In this document: piece after piece, positions 18,840 to 27,051 of the stretch
Layout of the letters: each line of letters starts with the position of its first letter
How positions within the stretch are numbered: position 1 is the first letter of the stretch
Source of the DNA: Nocardia arthritidis
Lineage (GTDB): Bacteria > Actinomycetota > Actinomycetes > Mycobacteriales > Mycobacteriaceae
Reading direction: 5' to 3'
Assembly: GCF_011801145.1 (NCBI RefSeq)
Contig: NZ_CP046172.1
Location: 5,084,001 to 5,148,000, forward strand
Length of the DNA stretch: 64,000 nt
Notes under the pieces: generated by a model
Database searches by the model: none
What the model saw: the letters and a program-made list of their open reading frames with translations, nothing else
Told to the model about the DNA's origin: nothing
Translations under genes and position numbers: made by a program

Positions 18840-19087
18840 AGAAAACTTATGTAATATGTAGCTACTCGAGCGCCGCGGCGGCCGATGGCCGGACGACCCA
18901 CCCAGCGGACCGGCGACCGAGGTGAACGGCCCAACGGCCGAGCCACATCGTGGAAGAGGTTCCCATGAACGGCGCTGTCGATCACATCCCGCCGCACCCA
19001 GCGGCGACGGCCGCCGAACAGTCGGCGAACCCGCGCACCGCGGCCCGGTCCCGGATCCGCGGGTTGTCCGCAAGCAAGCACACATGA
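18840..19087 (+). pseudogene. Decayed 5' end of a class V aminotransferase gene with its promoter
   Basis: This segment matches the promoter, leader and first codons of the intact aminotransferase gene at 50186. The element TATGTAATATGTAGCTAC (18848-18865) corresponds to TATGTAATCTGTAGCTAG (50079-50096). Both copies carry the leader gtggaagaggttccc directly before the start codon and then aacggcgctgtcgat. The ATG at 18965 opens a 40-codon frame, MNGAVDHIPPHPAAT and on, ending at 19087; it resembles VNGAVDSLSYPAAT of the intact protein and then diverges. The ribosome binding site is intact, so a 40-residue peptide may still be made, 12 bases before the histidine kinase start. Confidence 0.68.
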
Positions 19088-19099
19088 AGGACAGCAGAA

Positions 19100-20761
19100 G
19101 TGGATGAGTACGACGCACATCTCCTCGCCGAGATCGCCGACAGCACCTCGGTATCCATGTGGGCTGCGGCGGGTCCGGAAGCCGACTACGCCATAAAACT
19201 GTGGACTCGTGGCGCCGAGCGTCTGTATGGATATTCGAGCGAAGAAGCCATCGGCGAAAGCTATATCACGCTACTGATAAATGCCCTCGAACACAACCAG
19301 GCAATAGCGGATCACAACGATATCGTACGAACCGGCGTCAAAATCCGGACTCTGGTAAATGACGTAATCTACTCCGGCTCGCAGCGATTACTCCTCACGG
19401 TTCGATTTCCACTCTACGATAAGCGGACGAATACCCACCTCCTCGCCGAGACGGCAATCGATGTAACGGACGTTTCCCTCGAAGACGCGGCGCAGATCAC
19501 CAGAACACGCGAAGAAGCGATTCACATCAGCGAGAGCGCGGCCAGAGAAGATCTCTCGGAGCAACTGCGCAGGCTGGTGGGCGCGCTGACATTGTCGGGA
19601 ACCGGCGAGGACGAGCGCGCCGCGCTCGCCTTGGGCGTGGAACTTCTCCGGCGCGCGATGAATGCGCCGGCCGAATCGAGCGTTTGGCTCGTCGGCCGTA
19701 GCGAGCAGTTCAGCGAGGCGTTTCGCAGCAGTGGCTGGAAGGTTCCGCCCGGTTTGGATATCGGGCGCGCACTCGAATGGTTCAGATCGAACCCGAAACC
19801 GATTCTCCATGATTCCATGTCCCGTCCGCACCGACTGCTCAAACAGCTCTTCGATACACACCAGGGGCCGGTCGACACGGTTGCCATGATACCGCTGCAC
19901 GCCGAGGGGGAATTCGTTGGATTACATTTGATGCGGGTGCCTGCCCCGCATACTTTCACCCAACTCGAACGTGACGCGCTACCCGTATTGTCATCGGCCG
20001 TACTGGCGAGCGCACGACTCGCGGCCGAAGTTCGCAGGCGGCGGGAGGAGGCGGCCGAGTCGAGGGCCGAGGCGACCAGATTACGACTCAACGGTGATTT
20101 CGCTCATCGCATACGCAAAGCGGTGGATCCGATTCTGCGTGACGTGCACGCGATACGCGAGGAGCTGGATCTGCGCGGGGTGAAACTGGATGGCGAACTC
20201 GCGCAGTGGATCGACGATATCACCGACGGTTGCACCGAGCTGGCCCGCGCTCCGGAAGAACTTCACCGTGCCCAGATGGTCGCCCGAATCAGCGTGCGCG
20301 GCGTCCTGACCGCATTGCGAAATCGGCTCGGTCTGGAATTTCCGGACAGTACCGTCGAGCTCGATATCGACGGCATAGCTGGTGTTCTCGTCCGCGGCGT
20401 CAAAGGCGATATCACCGCACTGTTCGAGAACTTGCTGTACAACGCGATCGAGGCGATGGGCAACAGGGGACGTGTGCTGGTGAGCGGGGCGGTATCCGGC
20501 AGGTCCGTCTCCGTCATCGTGTCGGATGAAGGCCCTGGTATCAAGCCCGAGGATGTAGCAGGCATTTTCCAACTGGGGTTCTCGAAGAAGGGCAAAGGTC
20601 GTGGACTCGGTTTGGCCCGAGCAAAAGAAATTGTCACGGACCTGGGCGGCCAGATAACGGTTGACGTCAAGCGCTCGCCCGGCGCCACTTTTGTAATTGT
20701 TCTGCCTATTTGCCGGGAGGGTATAGATGGCGATAATATTGTTGCTCGAGGACAATATTAA
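19100..20761 (+). CDS. Cytoplasmic PAS-GAF sensor histidine kinase
   Basis: A 553-aa sensor kinase without membrane segments. A PAS-like domain occupies about residues 10-140 (WTRGAERLYGYSSEEAIGES), followed by a GAF-like domain (about 165-310) and a coiled linker. The probable phosphoacceptor is His336 in FAHRIRKAVDPI. ATPase motifs are ENLLYNAIEAM (N box), SDEGPGI (G1) and KGRGLGLARA (G2). The GTG at 19100 has AAGGA upstream. It overlaps the response regulator gene by 35 bases, so translation is coupled. The signal sensed is unknown. Confidence 0.87.
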   Translation: MDEYDAHLLAEIADSTSVSMWAAAGPEADYAIKLWTRGAERLYGYSSEEAIGESYITLLINALEHNQAIADHNDIVRTGVKIRTLVNDVIYSGSQRLLLTVRFPLYDKRTNTHLLAETAIDVTDVSLEDAAQITRTREEAIHISESAAREDLSEQLRRLVGALTLSGTGEDERAALALGVELLRRAMNAPAESSVWLVGRSEQFSEAFRSSGWKVPPGLDIGRALEWFRSNPKPILHDSMSRPHRLLKQLFDTHQGPVDTVAMIPLHAEGEFVGLHLMRVPAPHTFTQLERDALPVLSSAVLASARLAAEVRRRREEAAESRAEATRLRLNGDFAHRIRKAVDPILRDVHAIREELDLRGVKLDGELAQWIDDITDGCTELARAPEELHRAQMVARISVRGVLTALRNRLGLEFPDSTVELDIDGIAGVLVRGVKGDITALFENLLYNAIEAMGNRGRVLVSGAVSGRSVSVIVSDEGPGIKPEDVAGIFQLGFSKKGKGRGLGLARAKEIVTDLGGQITVDVKRSPGATFVIVLPICREGIDGDNIVARGQY

Positions 20762-21416
20762 TTTCGCTCGGGCGGTGCAGCGTGTACTTCAGGGTCACGA
20801 GGTAAGACACGTAACCCGGGTCGATGCGGCGATCGATGAACTCGAACGTCCCGATGTGGACTGCGCACTGATCGATCTCAACCTCACGGATGAGGACGAC
20901 TACTCCGGTTACGAAGTCTTGTCCTACATCCTGCACAACAGACCCGATCTGCCGCGCGCTGTGGTGACAGGCTCACACTTGAAAGGCGCGATCAGCAAGA
21001 ACATCCTGCTCCGATACGGCGTCGGCGACATTGTCATAAAAGGCGACGTCGATAGAGAGGGCTACGGTACGACAGATCTCATCGATACGGTGAGCGATCT
21101 GCTCGTCGGATCGGATCGTCGGCGTCGTGAAATGGCCCGGAATGAAGTCGCCTCGATTTCGCTCGCCGGGCAGAACGAATTACGCCGTCGCATCAACGGG
21201 CTACAGCAACTCGCGGACCAACTGCGCAGCGGCAGCGGCACCAGGCGCCGCGATCCGACGGTGAACAGCCGAACCGCATTGACCCGACGTGCCGACAAAC
21301 TGATCGAACTGGAGGCCGCGGCAAAGGCCAGATGCGATGTGGTGGCTTTGAGTGAGCTGGCGCATGAAGTGGAAATGTTCGAAGCGGAATCAGCAAGGAT
21401 ACTCGGTGATTCGTAG
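20727..21416 (+). CDS. Receiver-only response regulator with C-terminal helical region
   Basis: A 229-aa protein with an N-terminal receiver domain (acidic pair Glu8-Asp9, phosphoacceptor Asp50 in CALIDLNLTD, Thr in AVVTGS, Lys in IVIKGD). From residue 130 it is helical and Arg-rich with no recognisable DNA-binding fold. Output may be through protein contact, perhaps with the membrane protein that follows. A good site GGGAGG precedes ATG 20727. It is coupled to the kinase upstream and to the small membrane protein downstream. Confidence 0.85.
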   Translation: MAIILLLEDNINFARAVQRVLQGHEVRHVTRVDAAIDELERPDVDCALIDLNLTDEDDYSGYEVLSYILHNRPDLPRAVVTGSHLKGAISKNILLRYGVGDIVIKGDVDREGYGTTDLIDTVSDLLVGSDRRRREMARNEVASISLAGQNELRRRINGLQQLADQLRSGSGTRRRDPTVNSRTALTRRADKLIELEAAAKARCDVVALSELAHEVEMFEAESARILGDS

Positions 21417-21777
21417 GATCAGCGCCAGCCTGGGTCAGGTCCATCCTGGCGCCTTCTACCTGGCCAGCGCGGTAGTGTTGTCGTTGGCGGCAAATGCGTT
21501 CACGCAGGGCTACGGGACAGTGCCCGCTCCACCGAATCAGGTATCGCTTCTGCTGTGCACCCTCGCGGCATTCGCGTCATCGGTGGCACTGTCGACATTG
21601 GCCTGGCGAATCGAAACGATCAGATCGCTGGCCATGGAACGTTCCGCGGACGTCGGTTTACCCACGAGGCATCTGATCAATGAAGCGACACAGGCATTCT
21701 ATGTCGAAGTGTTCGTGAAACTGTCGGTGGGGGTCGCCACCGCGGTTATGTCGGTTGTTTTCATCCTGATTCAATGA
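21406..21777 (+). CDS. Small membrane protein of the two-component cassette
   Basis: A 123-aa protein with membrane segments near residues 17-35, 46-66 and 100-122 and no recognised family. GTG 21406 overlaps the response regulator stop by 11 bases and has AAGGA upstream, better than the ATG at 21352 that would sit inside the regulator gene. Position suggests it works with the kinase/regulator pair, as anchor or output partner. Confidence 0.75.
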   Translation: MIRRISASLGQVHPGAFYLASAVVLSLAANAFTQGYGTVPAPPNQVSLLLCTLAAFASSVALSTLAWRIETIRSLAMERSADVGLPTRHLINEATQAFYVEVFVKLSVGVATAVMSVVFILIQ

Positions 21778-21836
21778 GTCGTCCCGGCAGGGACCGGCCT
21801 CGCCTCCGCGCACCGAACTCGCCAGAGCTGATCCTC

Positions 21837-21864
21837 GACGCGGGCCCTGCTGCGGCCCGGCGTC
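21837..21864. terminator. G+C-rich hairpin after the two-component cassette
   Basis: gacgcgggcc ctgctgc ggcccggcgtc folds into a strong stem with one bulge, 60 bases after the membrane protein stop. It lacks a T tract, as is common in actinomycetes. The rest of the 21778-22093 gap holds no gene, and an A+T-rich promoter-like stretch (taagatataattacc) lies near 22005. Confidence 0.45.
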
Positions 21865-22093
21865 GGCGTGGTGTACGCGCACACACCGAGCATCAATGCC
21901 TTCGCCCGCCCTGCCGGCCGCCGCCGCGGCCGGTCACTTCTTCCGGTACCTGGGCGTGCCTCTGCCCTCCGATGCCCAAAGCCCAAGTTACTTCATTAAG
22001 ATATAATTACCTCTTGAAGACCCGTCTCCCCGGCAGTAAAGTAGGCATAGTAGAGCTCCGTACCCTTACCGACCGGATGAGATAGGAAATCCC

Positions 22094-22627
22094 ATGGTCA
22101 CGAAAGCCCAGCAGCAGAAATTCGCGAAGCACTTCGAGCGGTACGATGCCGACAACGACGGCAAGATCGACCAGTCCGACATCGACGCGTTGATCAACAA
22201 ATGGTGCGTCGCATTCCACATCGCCCCCGGCTCCGACAAATGGCGGAACACCATCAAGCGGGCCAACAGACTATGGCAGGACCTGCAGGGGCACGCCGAC
22301 GCCAACGGTGACAAGGAAATCAGCAGGGAGGAATGGATCGCCGCGCACGAGGATCCCCGTTTCGTCGATGAGGTCGCCATTCCGCTGGCCCAGCTCACCT
22401 TCGAACTCGGCGACGTCGACGGCGACGGCAGGCTGTCATTGAGCGAGTGGATGACCCTGCAATCGATCTCCGGAGTAGGCCAGCTCGAGGGGTTGAAGAT
22501 GTTTCAAGCGCTCGACAGCAACGGTGACGGGTACATCAGCACCGACGAGCACGACGCGGCGCTTCGTGAATTCTTCGGCAGCGAAGACCTCGAAGCCGCG
22601 GGAACTCACCTGGCGGGCCGCCTGTAA
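22094..22627 (+). CDS. EF-hand calcium-binding protein (calerythrin-like)
   Basis: A 177-aa soluble protein with four EF-hand loops at about residues 18-29 (DADNDGKIDQSD), 69-80 (DANGDKEISREE), 107-118 (DVDGDGRLSLSE) and 141-152 (DSNGDGYISTDE). This is the architecture of calerythrin and other actinobacterial sarcoplasmic-type calcium buffers/sensors. A paralogue lies 2.4 kb downstream, with an MFS exporter and decayed genes between. Role in this locus unknown; calcium signalling or buffering is inference from family. Confidence 0.9.
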   Translation: MVTKAQQQKFAKHFERYDADNDGKIDQSDIDALINKWCVAFHIAPGSDKWRNTIKRANRLWQDLQGHADANGDKEISREEWIAAHEDPRFVDEVAIPLAQLTFELGDVDGDGRLSLSEWMTLQSISGVGQLEGLKMFQALDSNGDGYISTDEHDAALREFFGSEDLEAAGTHLAGRL

Positions 22628-22655
22628 CAGTCGCACCGACCGCGAGAAACGGAAC

Positions 22656-22699
22656 CTGCACGGGGTCGTCGTCCCGTCATGACTTCGGCCCCTGTGCAG
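22656..22699. terminator. Imperfect hairpin after the first EF-hand gene
   Basis: ctgcacgggg (22656-22665) pairs with cccctgtgcag (22689-22699) around a 23-base loop, 29 bases after the EF-hand stop. A plausible but unproven terminator. Confidence 0.35.
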
Positions 22700-22899
22700 A
22701 ATGCCGTCTCCGTCGACATCACGAGAATATGAACAACCTTCTCGGGTTCTCGCCGTCGCAAAGTCGGTCGACATCGCCGAAACTCACCGACACCAGGCAT
22801 TGAACCCGGATCTGCCGTCGAAACCGATTCCCTCGGCGGGGCATAGAAAGCGCTGCCTCAGGGCCGCGCTAATTCGCCACAGCAAACATCCTGTCACAC

Positions 22900-23290
22900 A
22901 CAGTGCGGACCCGCCGAATTACATTTCCTATCGGTGGGCATCTGCCTTCCCGGCGCGATGCCCGACGACGGCAATTCCACGCTGGCGGAGTTCCAGCTCG
23001 CCGAGCAAGTCGGAGGTACCCGCCCGCGGGTGATCGAGAGCGCACCTGCGCCGATCCGCCCGACGATGAGCGGGCACAGCGAGTCGAGGACAACTCGCCG
23101 AACCGATCCGGCCGCCCACCGCTCGATACTCTGGCCGAGCAGGGCGGCCAGCGCCACGAAATTCACAGGCCGCCTGGCGGTTTCGCAGCAGGCCGGGCCG
23201 AACAGCTGACCCTCCCCGAGCATGCGGTACTCGTCACGGTGGCCGCGCACGGCGTGCAGCGCTCCCCGACTCACCCCAACTGGCTATAGA
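22900..23290 (+). pseudogene. Decayed SRPBCC C-terminal half plus ArsR regulator
   Basis: This stretch matches the intact SRPBCC-ArsR pair at 53918-54724 but is broken by frameshifts. It reads PPNYISYRWASAF in one frame and then GNSTLAEFQLAEQVGGTRPR in another; the intact protein has PPHYISYRWASSF and GNSTLVEFRLAERDGGTRLR. An ArsR-like segment follows: ctcgatactctggccgag and caggccgcctggcggtttcg parallel ctcgacaacctggccgag and cggccgcctgccggtttcg of the intact gene. No continuous frame survives. Confidence 0.75.
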
Positions 23291-23339
23291 TCGTAGTAGT
23301 ATTTTTCACCGTAGGCAGTGTCGTCAACTCACTAGACCC

Positions 23340-23690
23340 GCTAACCTGCTACCTGTAGGTTGCACGTCGAGTCGGTCAGGACGATCATGAGCATCGCGGA
23401 CAAGATCGAGCGTGGCGTAGTCGTTCAGGCACGCAGGCAAGCCGCCACCGAGCGGCTATCTCTCCTCGATTCGGGCACAGCGAAACTCGATCGCACACGC
23501 CGATGCCACGGCGAATTCTCGCGCCGATTCCAGCAACAGCGGGCGACCTCGGCTGCTGCCTACGAAAAAAATCGCATCGATGCCTTCGAGCCGGGCATAA
23601 CGACAATTTCGAACTCTGTCGCGAAAAGATCGGTTACTACCTCATTGTGCGCCGTAAGCCGTCAGGCATCGGCGCAACAACTATATGAAC
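23340..23690 (+). pseudogene. Decayed SRPBCC start joined to a methyltransferase tail
   Basis: ATG 23387 opens with MSIADKIERGV, matching VSAADKIEHEV of the intact SRPBCC at 53918; upstream, ctgtaggttgcac resembles half of its operator palindrome. After about 20 codons similarity jumps to the 3' end of the methyltransferase gene at 54766-55569. The relic's cgaaaagatcggttactacc corresponds to cgaaaagatcggctactacc there, but is read in a shifted frame. The internal part (rest of SRPBCC, ArsR, most of the methyltransferase) is missing, so a deletion fused the two ends. Confidence 0.75.
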
Positions 23691-23707
23691 AAGGAGTGTG
23701 ATCGAGC

Positions 23708-24964
23708 GTGTCCGAAATCCGACGGCGGCTGTTCAAAGCGACCACCCAGGAAGATCACACCCCTGCCGAACCCGGTGCCGCCAAACGCCTACCCGTCGGT
23801 GTGTATGCCCTCGGGGCCAGCGTATTCGCGCTGGGCACTTCGGAATTCATCGTATCCGGGCTGGTCGATCAGATAGCCTCCTCGATTCACGTCTCCGTAC
23901 CCCAGGTCGGCCAGCTGATCACGGCGTTCGCGCTCGGCATGCTCATCGGCGCACCCGTGATGGCCGTACTGACCCTCGGACGGGACAGGAAGACCGTGCT
24001 CTTGGCCGCCCAAATCGTCTTCTGCATCTCGGATTTACTGACCGTGATCCCGGTTCTCGGCCTCATGTTCATCATGCGGCTGATCGCGGCCATGGCTTGC
24101 GCGACCGCGCTGACCGTCGCCGAGGTGATGGCCGTCGCCCTCGCCGGCCCCGACCGGATGCCGCGGGCGATCGCGGTGATCCTCGGCGGTATGACGCTGG
24201 CGACCGTGGCGGGCGTACCGCTCGGAAGCCTGATCGGCGCGCAGTTCAATTGGCAGGTCATCTTCGTTATGATCGGCGTGATGAGCGCCTTGGGCGCCGT
24301 ACTCGTCACGATCTTCGTGCCCAGGCTGCCGCGCGACCGCGGCCCGGTGGTCGGACTGCGAACCCTGGTCGCCCGCGAGCTGCGCTCGCTGGTCCAGGTC
24401 CGGGTTTTCGTCGCCCTCGCCACCATCGTGCTGTTCGAGATGGCCCTGTTCAGCGTGTACGCCTACGTTCAGCCGCTACTCACCGACGTCAGCGGTATCA
24501 GCGTGCATCGAGTTCCGTTCGTACTGTTCCTGTTCGGTGTCGGATTGTTCATCGGCAACACCATCGGTGGCCGACTGGCACAGTGGTCCGCCATGAAAAA
24601 CGTCATCGGCAGCCTTATCGCGATAATCGTCATGATGCTGGTGCTGCGGGCCGTCGTGCACAACCCGATCGCGGCGTCCGCCGCGGTCACCATCCTCGGC
24701 GTGTGCGCGTTCTCGATGACCGCCGCGCTCAGCTCGCGGGTGATCGGATTCGCGGTGGCGGCGCCGACCCTTGCCGTCGCAATTGTCATGTCCTCCTTCA
24801 ATATCGGCAATGCGATCGGTCCGGCGATCGGCGGCGCCGTCATCGCGCACGCGTCGCTCGCCGATGTCATCTGGGTCGGGGTAATTGTCGACACGCTCGC
24901 GTTGGCCACCGCGTTCGCATCCGCCGCCATCGAGCGTCGGCGCGTGTTCACACCGGTTCCATGA
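23708..24964 (+). CDS. MFS drug-efflux transporter (Cmx/AraJ-like)
   Basis: A 418-aa, 12-segment major facilitator of the drug:H+ antiporter-1 type. LPVGVYALGASVFALGTSEF and the motif-C-like GVPLGSLIGAQFNW match the chloramphenicol/arabinose-efflux group. GTG 23708 has AAGGAG upstream. It follows the decayed SRPBCC-methyltransferase relic and precedes the second EF-hand gene. It may export a product of the locus or give resistance; direction of transport is inferred from family. Confidence 0.87.
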   Translation: MSEIRRRLFKATTQEDHTPAEPGAAKRLPVGVYALGASVFALGTSEFIVSGLVDQIASSIHVSVPQVGQLITAFALGMLIGAPVMAVLTLGRDRKTVLLAAQIVFCISDLLTVIPVLGLMFIMRLIAAMACATALTVAEVMAVALAGPDRMPRAIAVILGGMTLATVAGVPLGSLIGAQFNWQVIFVMIGVMSALGAVLVTIFVPRLPRDRGPVVGLRTLVARELRSLVQVRVFVALATIVLFEMALFSVYAYVQPLLTDVSGISVHRVPFVLFLFGVGLFIGNTIGGRLAQWSAMKNVIGSLIAIIVMMLVLRAVVHNPIAASAAVTILGVCAFSMTAALSSRVIGFAVAAPTLAVAIVMSSFNIGNAIGPAIGGAVIAHASLADVIWVGVIVDTLALATAFASAAIERRRVFTPVP

Positions 24965-25071
24965 GCGCCGGCCGGTAGTAGTCAGATAACTATATAAGAT
25001 GATAGCATTTGTGAGTTGATCGAGTATCAGCAGCACTCCACCATCCGTTTCGAATACCCGGAGATAACGCG

Positions 25072-25614
25072 ATGACCAGCGCACTGAGAATCAATAAACT
25101 CCGAAAGTTGTTCAGCGCATACGATGTCGACCAGGACGGTGTCATGGACGAACTCGATATCACGGCACTGGCCCAAATTTGGTGCGATACATACGAACTT
25201 CCACCGCGCTCGGCGGAGTGGAGCAGAATTCATCGACAGGCCCACCGCATGTTCCGGGATATGCCCGGGTCGGTGGACGCCGATGGAGAGAAAAAGGTGA
25301 CCATCGACGACTGGATGTCCTGGGGCGATGATCCGGAATTCCGGCAGTTCGTCGAATCGTCCGCGATACCGTTCAGCATGGCGGTGTTCGCCGCCGCGGA
25401 CAAGGATCAGGACAGGCGAATCAACGCGCGGGAAATGATGGCGGCCCAGATCAAAGGCGGGATGTCCGAGGAGGAGACGAACAAGGCATTCGCCCTGTTG
25501 GACGCCGACGGCGATGGTTACATCACCACGGATGAATATATTCAAGCCTTGCGAGAATTCTATTTGAGCGACGACCCGGCCGCACGGGGAAATCACATCG
25601 CCGGCGAACTGTAG
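25072..25614 (+). CDS. EF-hand calcium-binding protein (calerythrin-like), second copy
   Basis: A 180-aa paralogue of the protein at 22094. Loops are DVDQDGVMDELD (residues 18-29), DADGEKKVTIDD, DKDQDRRINARE and DADGDGYITTDE; the second and third have replaced Gly at position 6 and may bind calcium weakly. The upstream sequence ctatataagatgatagcattt (near 24990) is promoter-like. A strong hairpin follows the stop. Confidence 0.9.
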   Translation: MTSALRINKLRKLFSAYDVDQDGVMDELDITALAQIWCDTYELPPRSAEWSRIHRQAHRMFRDMPGSVDADGEKKVTIDDWMSWGDDPEFRQFVESSAIPFSMAVFAAADKDQDRRINAREMMAAQIKGGMSEEETNKAFALLDADGDGYITTDEYIQALREFYLSDDPAARGNHIAGEL

Positions 25615-25623
25615 CCGCCGGGG

Positions 25624-25662
25624 CTGTCCTCGAAGTCCGGCCGGATCGGACTTCGAGGACAG
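25624..25662. terminator. Bidirectional hairpin terminator
   Basis: CTGTCCTCGAAGTCCG and its exact inverse CGGACTTCGAGGACAG form a perfect 16-base-pair stem around a 7-base loop. It lies in the 51-base gap between the converging EF-hand and P450 genes and can end transcription from both sides. Confidence 0.85.
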
Positions 25663-25665
25663 GCT

Positions 25666-27018
25666 CTAGACTGCCGCGACGGACCTGCGGTGCACCGTCA
25701 TCGGGAGCGCGTCCACCGGCATCGTGACAGCGGGTTTCGGCCGGGGCTGATGTCCCGGCACGGACACCAGTCGCCAGCGCGCGACGATCGTCGCGAGCAC
25801 GAGAATCAATTCGGTCCAGGAGAACGTCTCACCGATACAGCCGTGGACACCGGCCCCGAACGGCATGAAAGCGTTGCGCTGTGCCGCGGTCAGTCGCTCG
25901 GGTAGCCAGCGGTCGGGATCGAATCGCTCCGGTTCGGCGAAGATATCGGGATTGTGGTTGAGCGCGTAGAAGCTGTAGAGAACCGCCTCACCGCCCGGTA
26001 TGCGGTAGCCGCCGAGTTCGGTATCTTCGGTCGTCATCCTGGTCTGGAAAAAGCCCTGCGTTCGCAGGCGGAGTGTTTCGGTGAGCACCCGGCGGGTGTA
26101 CTCCAATCGGCCGACATCATCGAATTGGGCCGCCCGCCCGGCGAGCACACCGTCCACTTCCTCGTGCAGCCGTTTCTCGACATCCGGATGGGTGGCGATC
26201 TCGTGGAAGGCCCACGACAGAGTGTTGCTGATGGTATTGCTTCCGGCGATGAAGAAGGTCAGCACCTCGTCGTGTATCTGTTGATCGCTCATGCTCGGGC
26301 TGCCGTCATCGTCTCGAGCGAGAAGCATCATCGACAAAAGGTCGCCGCGATCTTCGCCGCTGGCCCGATACTCCCTGATCGTTTCGTGGATGGTCCGCCG
26401 CAAATAGTCCTCCGACTCCCGGTATAAGCGATTTCCCGGGGTCGGCAGCTTCGTCAGCAGGCCGGTCGTATCCGTCATGCGCCGGAACAGCCCGCCGAGT
26501 ACGGCTCCGGTGGCGTCCATGAACCGCCGCTGGTCCAGCGAGGTGCCCGGCGCGAAGATCACCTGGGTCACATTGGCCAGGGCGAGTTCGTCCATTTCCC
26601 GCTCGATCCGCATGGTGTCGCCGTCGGACCAGGCATCGATCTTCGCCACGACCAGTGCGCTGATCAGCGTGCAGTAATGGATGATCCGCGTGCGGTGGAA
26701 CGCGGGCTGCAACAGGCGACGCTGGCGCCGATGGAAATCGCCGTCCGAAATCCCGAGGCCGTTACCGAACATGACGCGGAAACGTTCGGTGATCGGGCCG
26801 CCCCTGGCGAATATCTCCGGTGCGCGCATCACCTGCCGCATCAGATCGGCGTCGTTGACGACATACATCGGACGGCGGCCGAGCCGGATCACGGTCACCG
26901 GATCCCCGGACTGCAAGGAGAGCAGCAATGGGCCCGGACGTCGCTTCATATCGAGCCCGTGGCCCAGTAGCGGCATACCGCCTGGTGTAACCGCCGGCTG
27001 TCGAGAAATAGTGGTCAT
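25666..27018 (-). CDS. Cytochrome P450
   Basis: A 450-aa heme monooxygenase. The heme loop is FGAGVHGCIG (Cys thiolate), the K-helix ExxR is in ETLRL, and the I-helix is FFIAGSNTISNTL, with Ser-Asn where the acid-alcohol pair AGxxT is usual. It is the last gene of a leftward operon after two SRPBCC proteins and lies 2.7 kb from the divergent enediyne cassette. It may oxidise the polyketide product; enediyne loci usually encode such a P450, but a match to that subgroup cannot be shown here. Confidence 0.9.
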   Translation of the reverse strand: MTTISRQPAVTPGGMPLLGHGLDMKRRPGPLLLSLQSGDPVTVIRLGRRPMYVVNDADLMRQVMRAPEIFARGGPITERFRVMFGNGLGISDGDFHRRQRRLLQPAFHRTRIIHYCTLISALVVAKIDAWSDGDTMRIEREMDELALANVTQVIFAPGTSLDQRRFMDATGAVLGGLFRRMTDTTGLLTKLPTPGNRLYRESEDYLRRTIHETIREYRASGEDRGDLLSMMLLARDDDGSPSMSDQQIHDEVLTFFIAGSNTISNTLSWAFHEIATHPDVEKRLHEEVDGVLAGRAAQFDDVGRLEYTRRVLTETLRLRTQGFFQTRMTTEDTELGGYRIPGGEAVLYSFYALNHNPDIFAEPERFDPDRWLPERLTAAQRNAFMPFGAGVHGCIGETFSWTELILVLATIVARWRLVSVPGHQPRPKPAVTMPVDALPMTVHRRSVAAV

Positions 27019-27051
27019 CGGTTCGCCGCTTTCTGAATCGGACCGCGCGAG

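Noticed and set aside
17716..19118. Several 60-170 codon ORFs on both strands of the 17.7-19.1 kb gap
   Set aside because: No ribosome binding sites or family-like segments apart from the two relics described.
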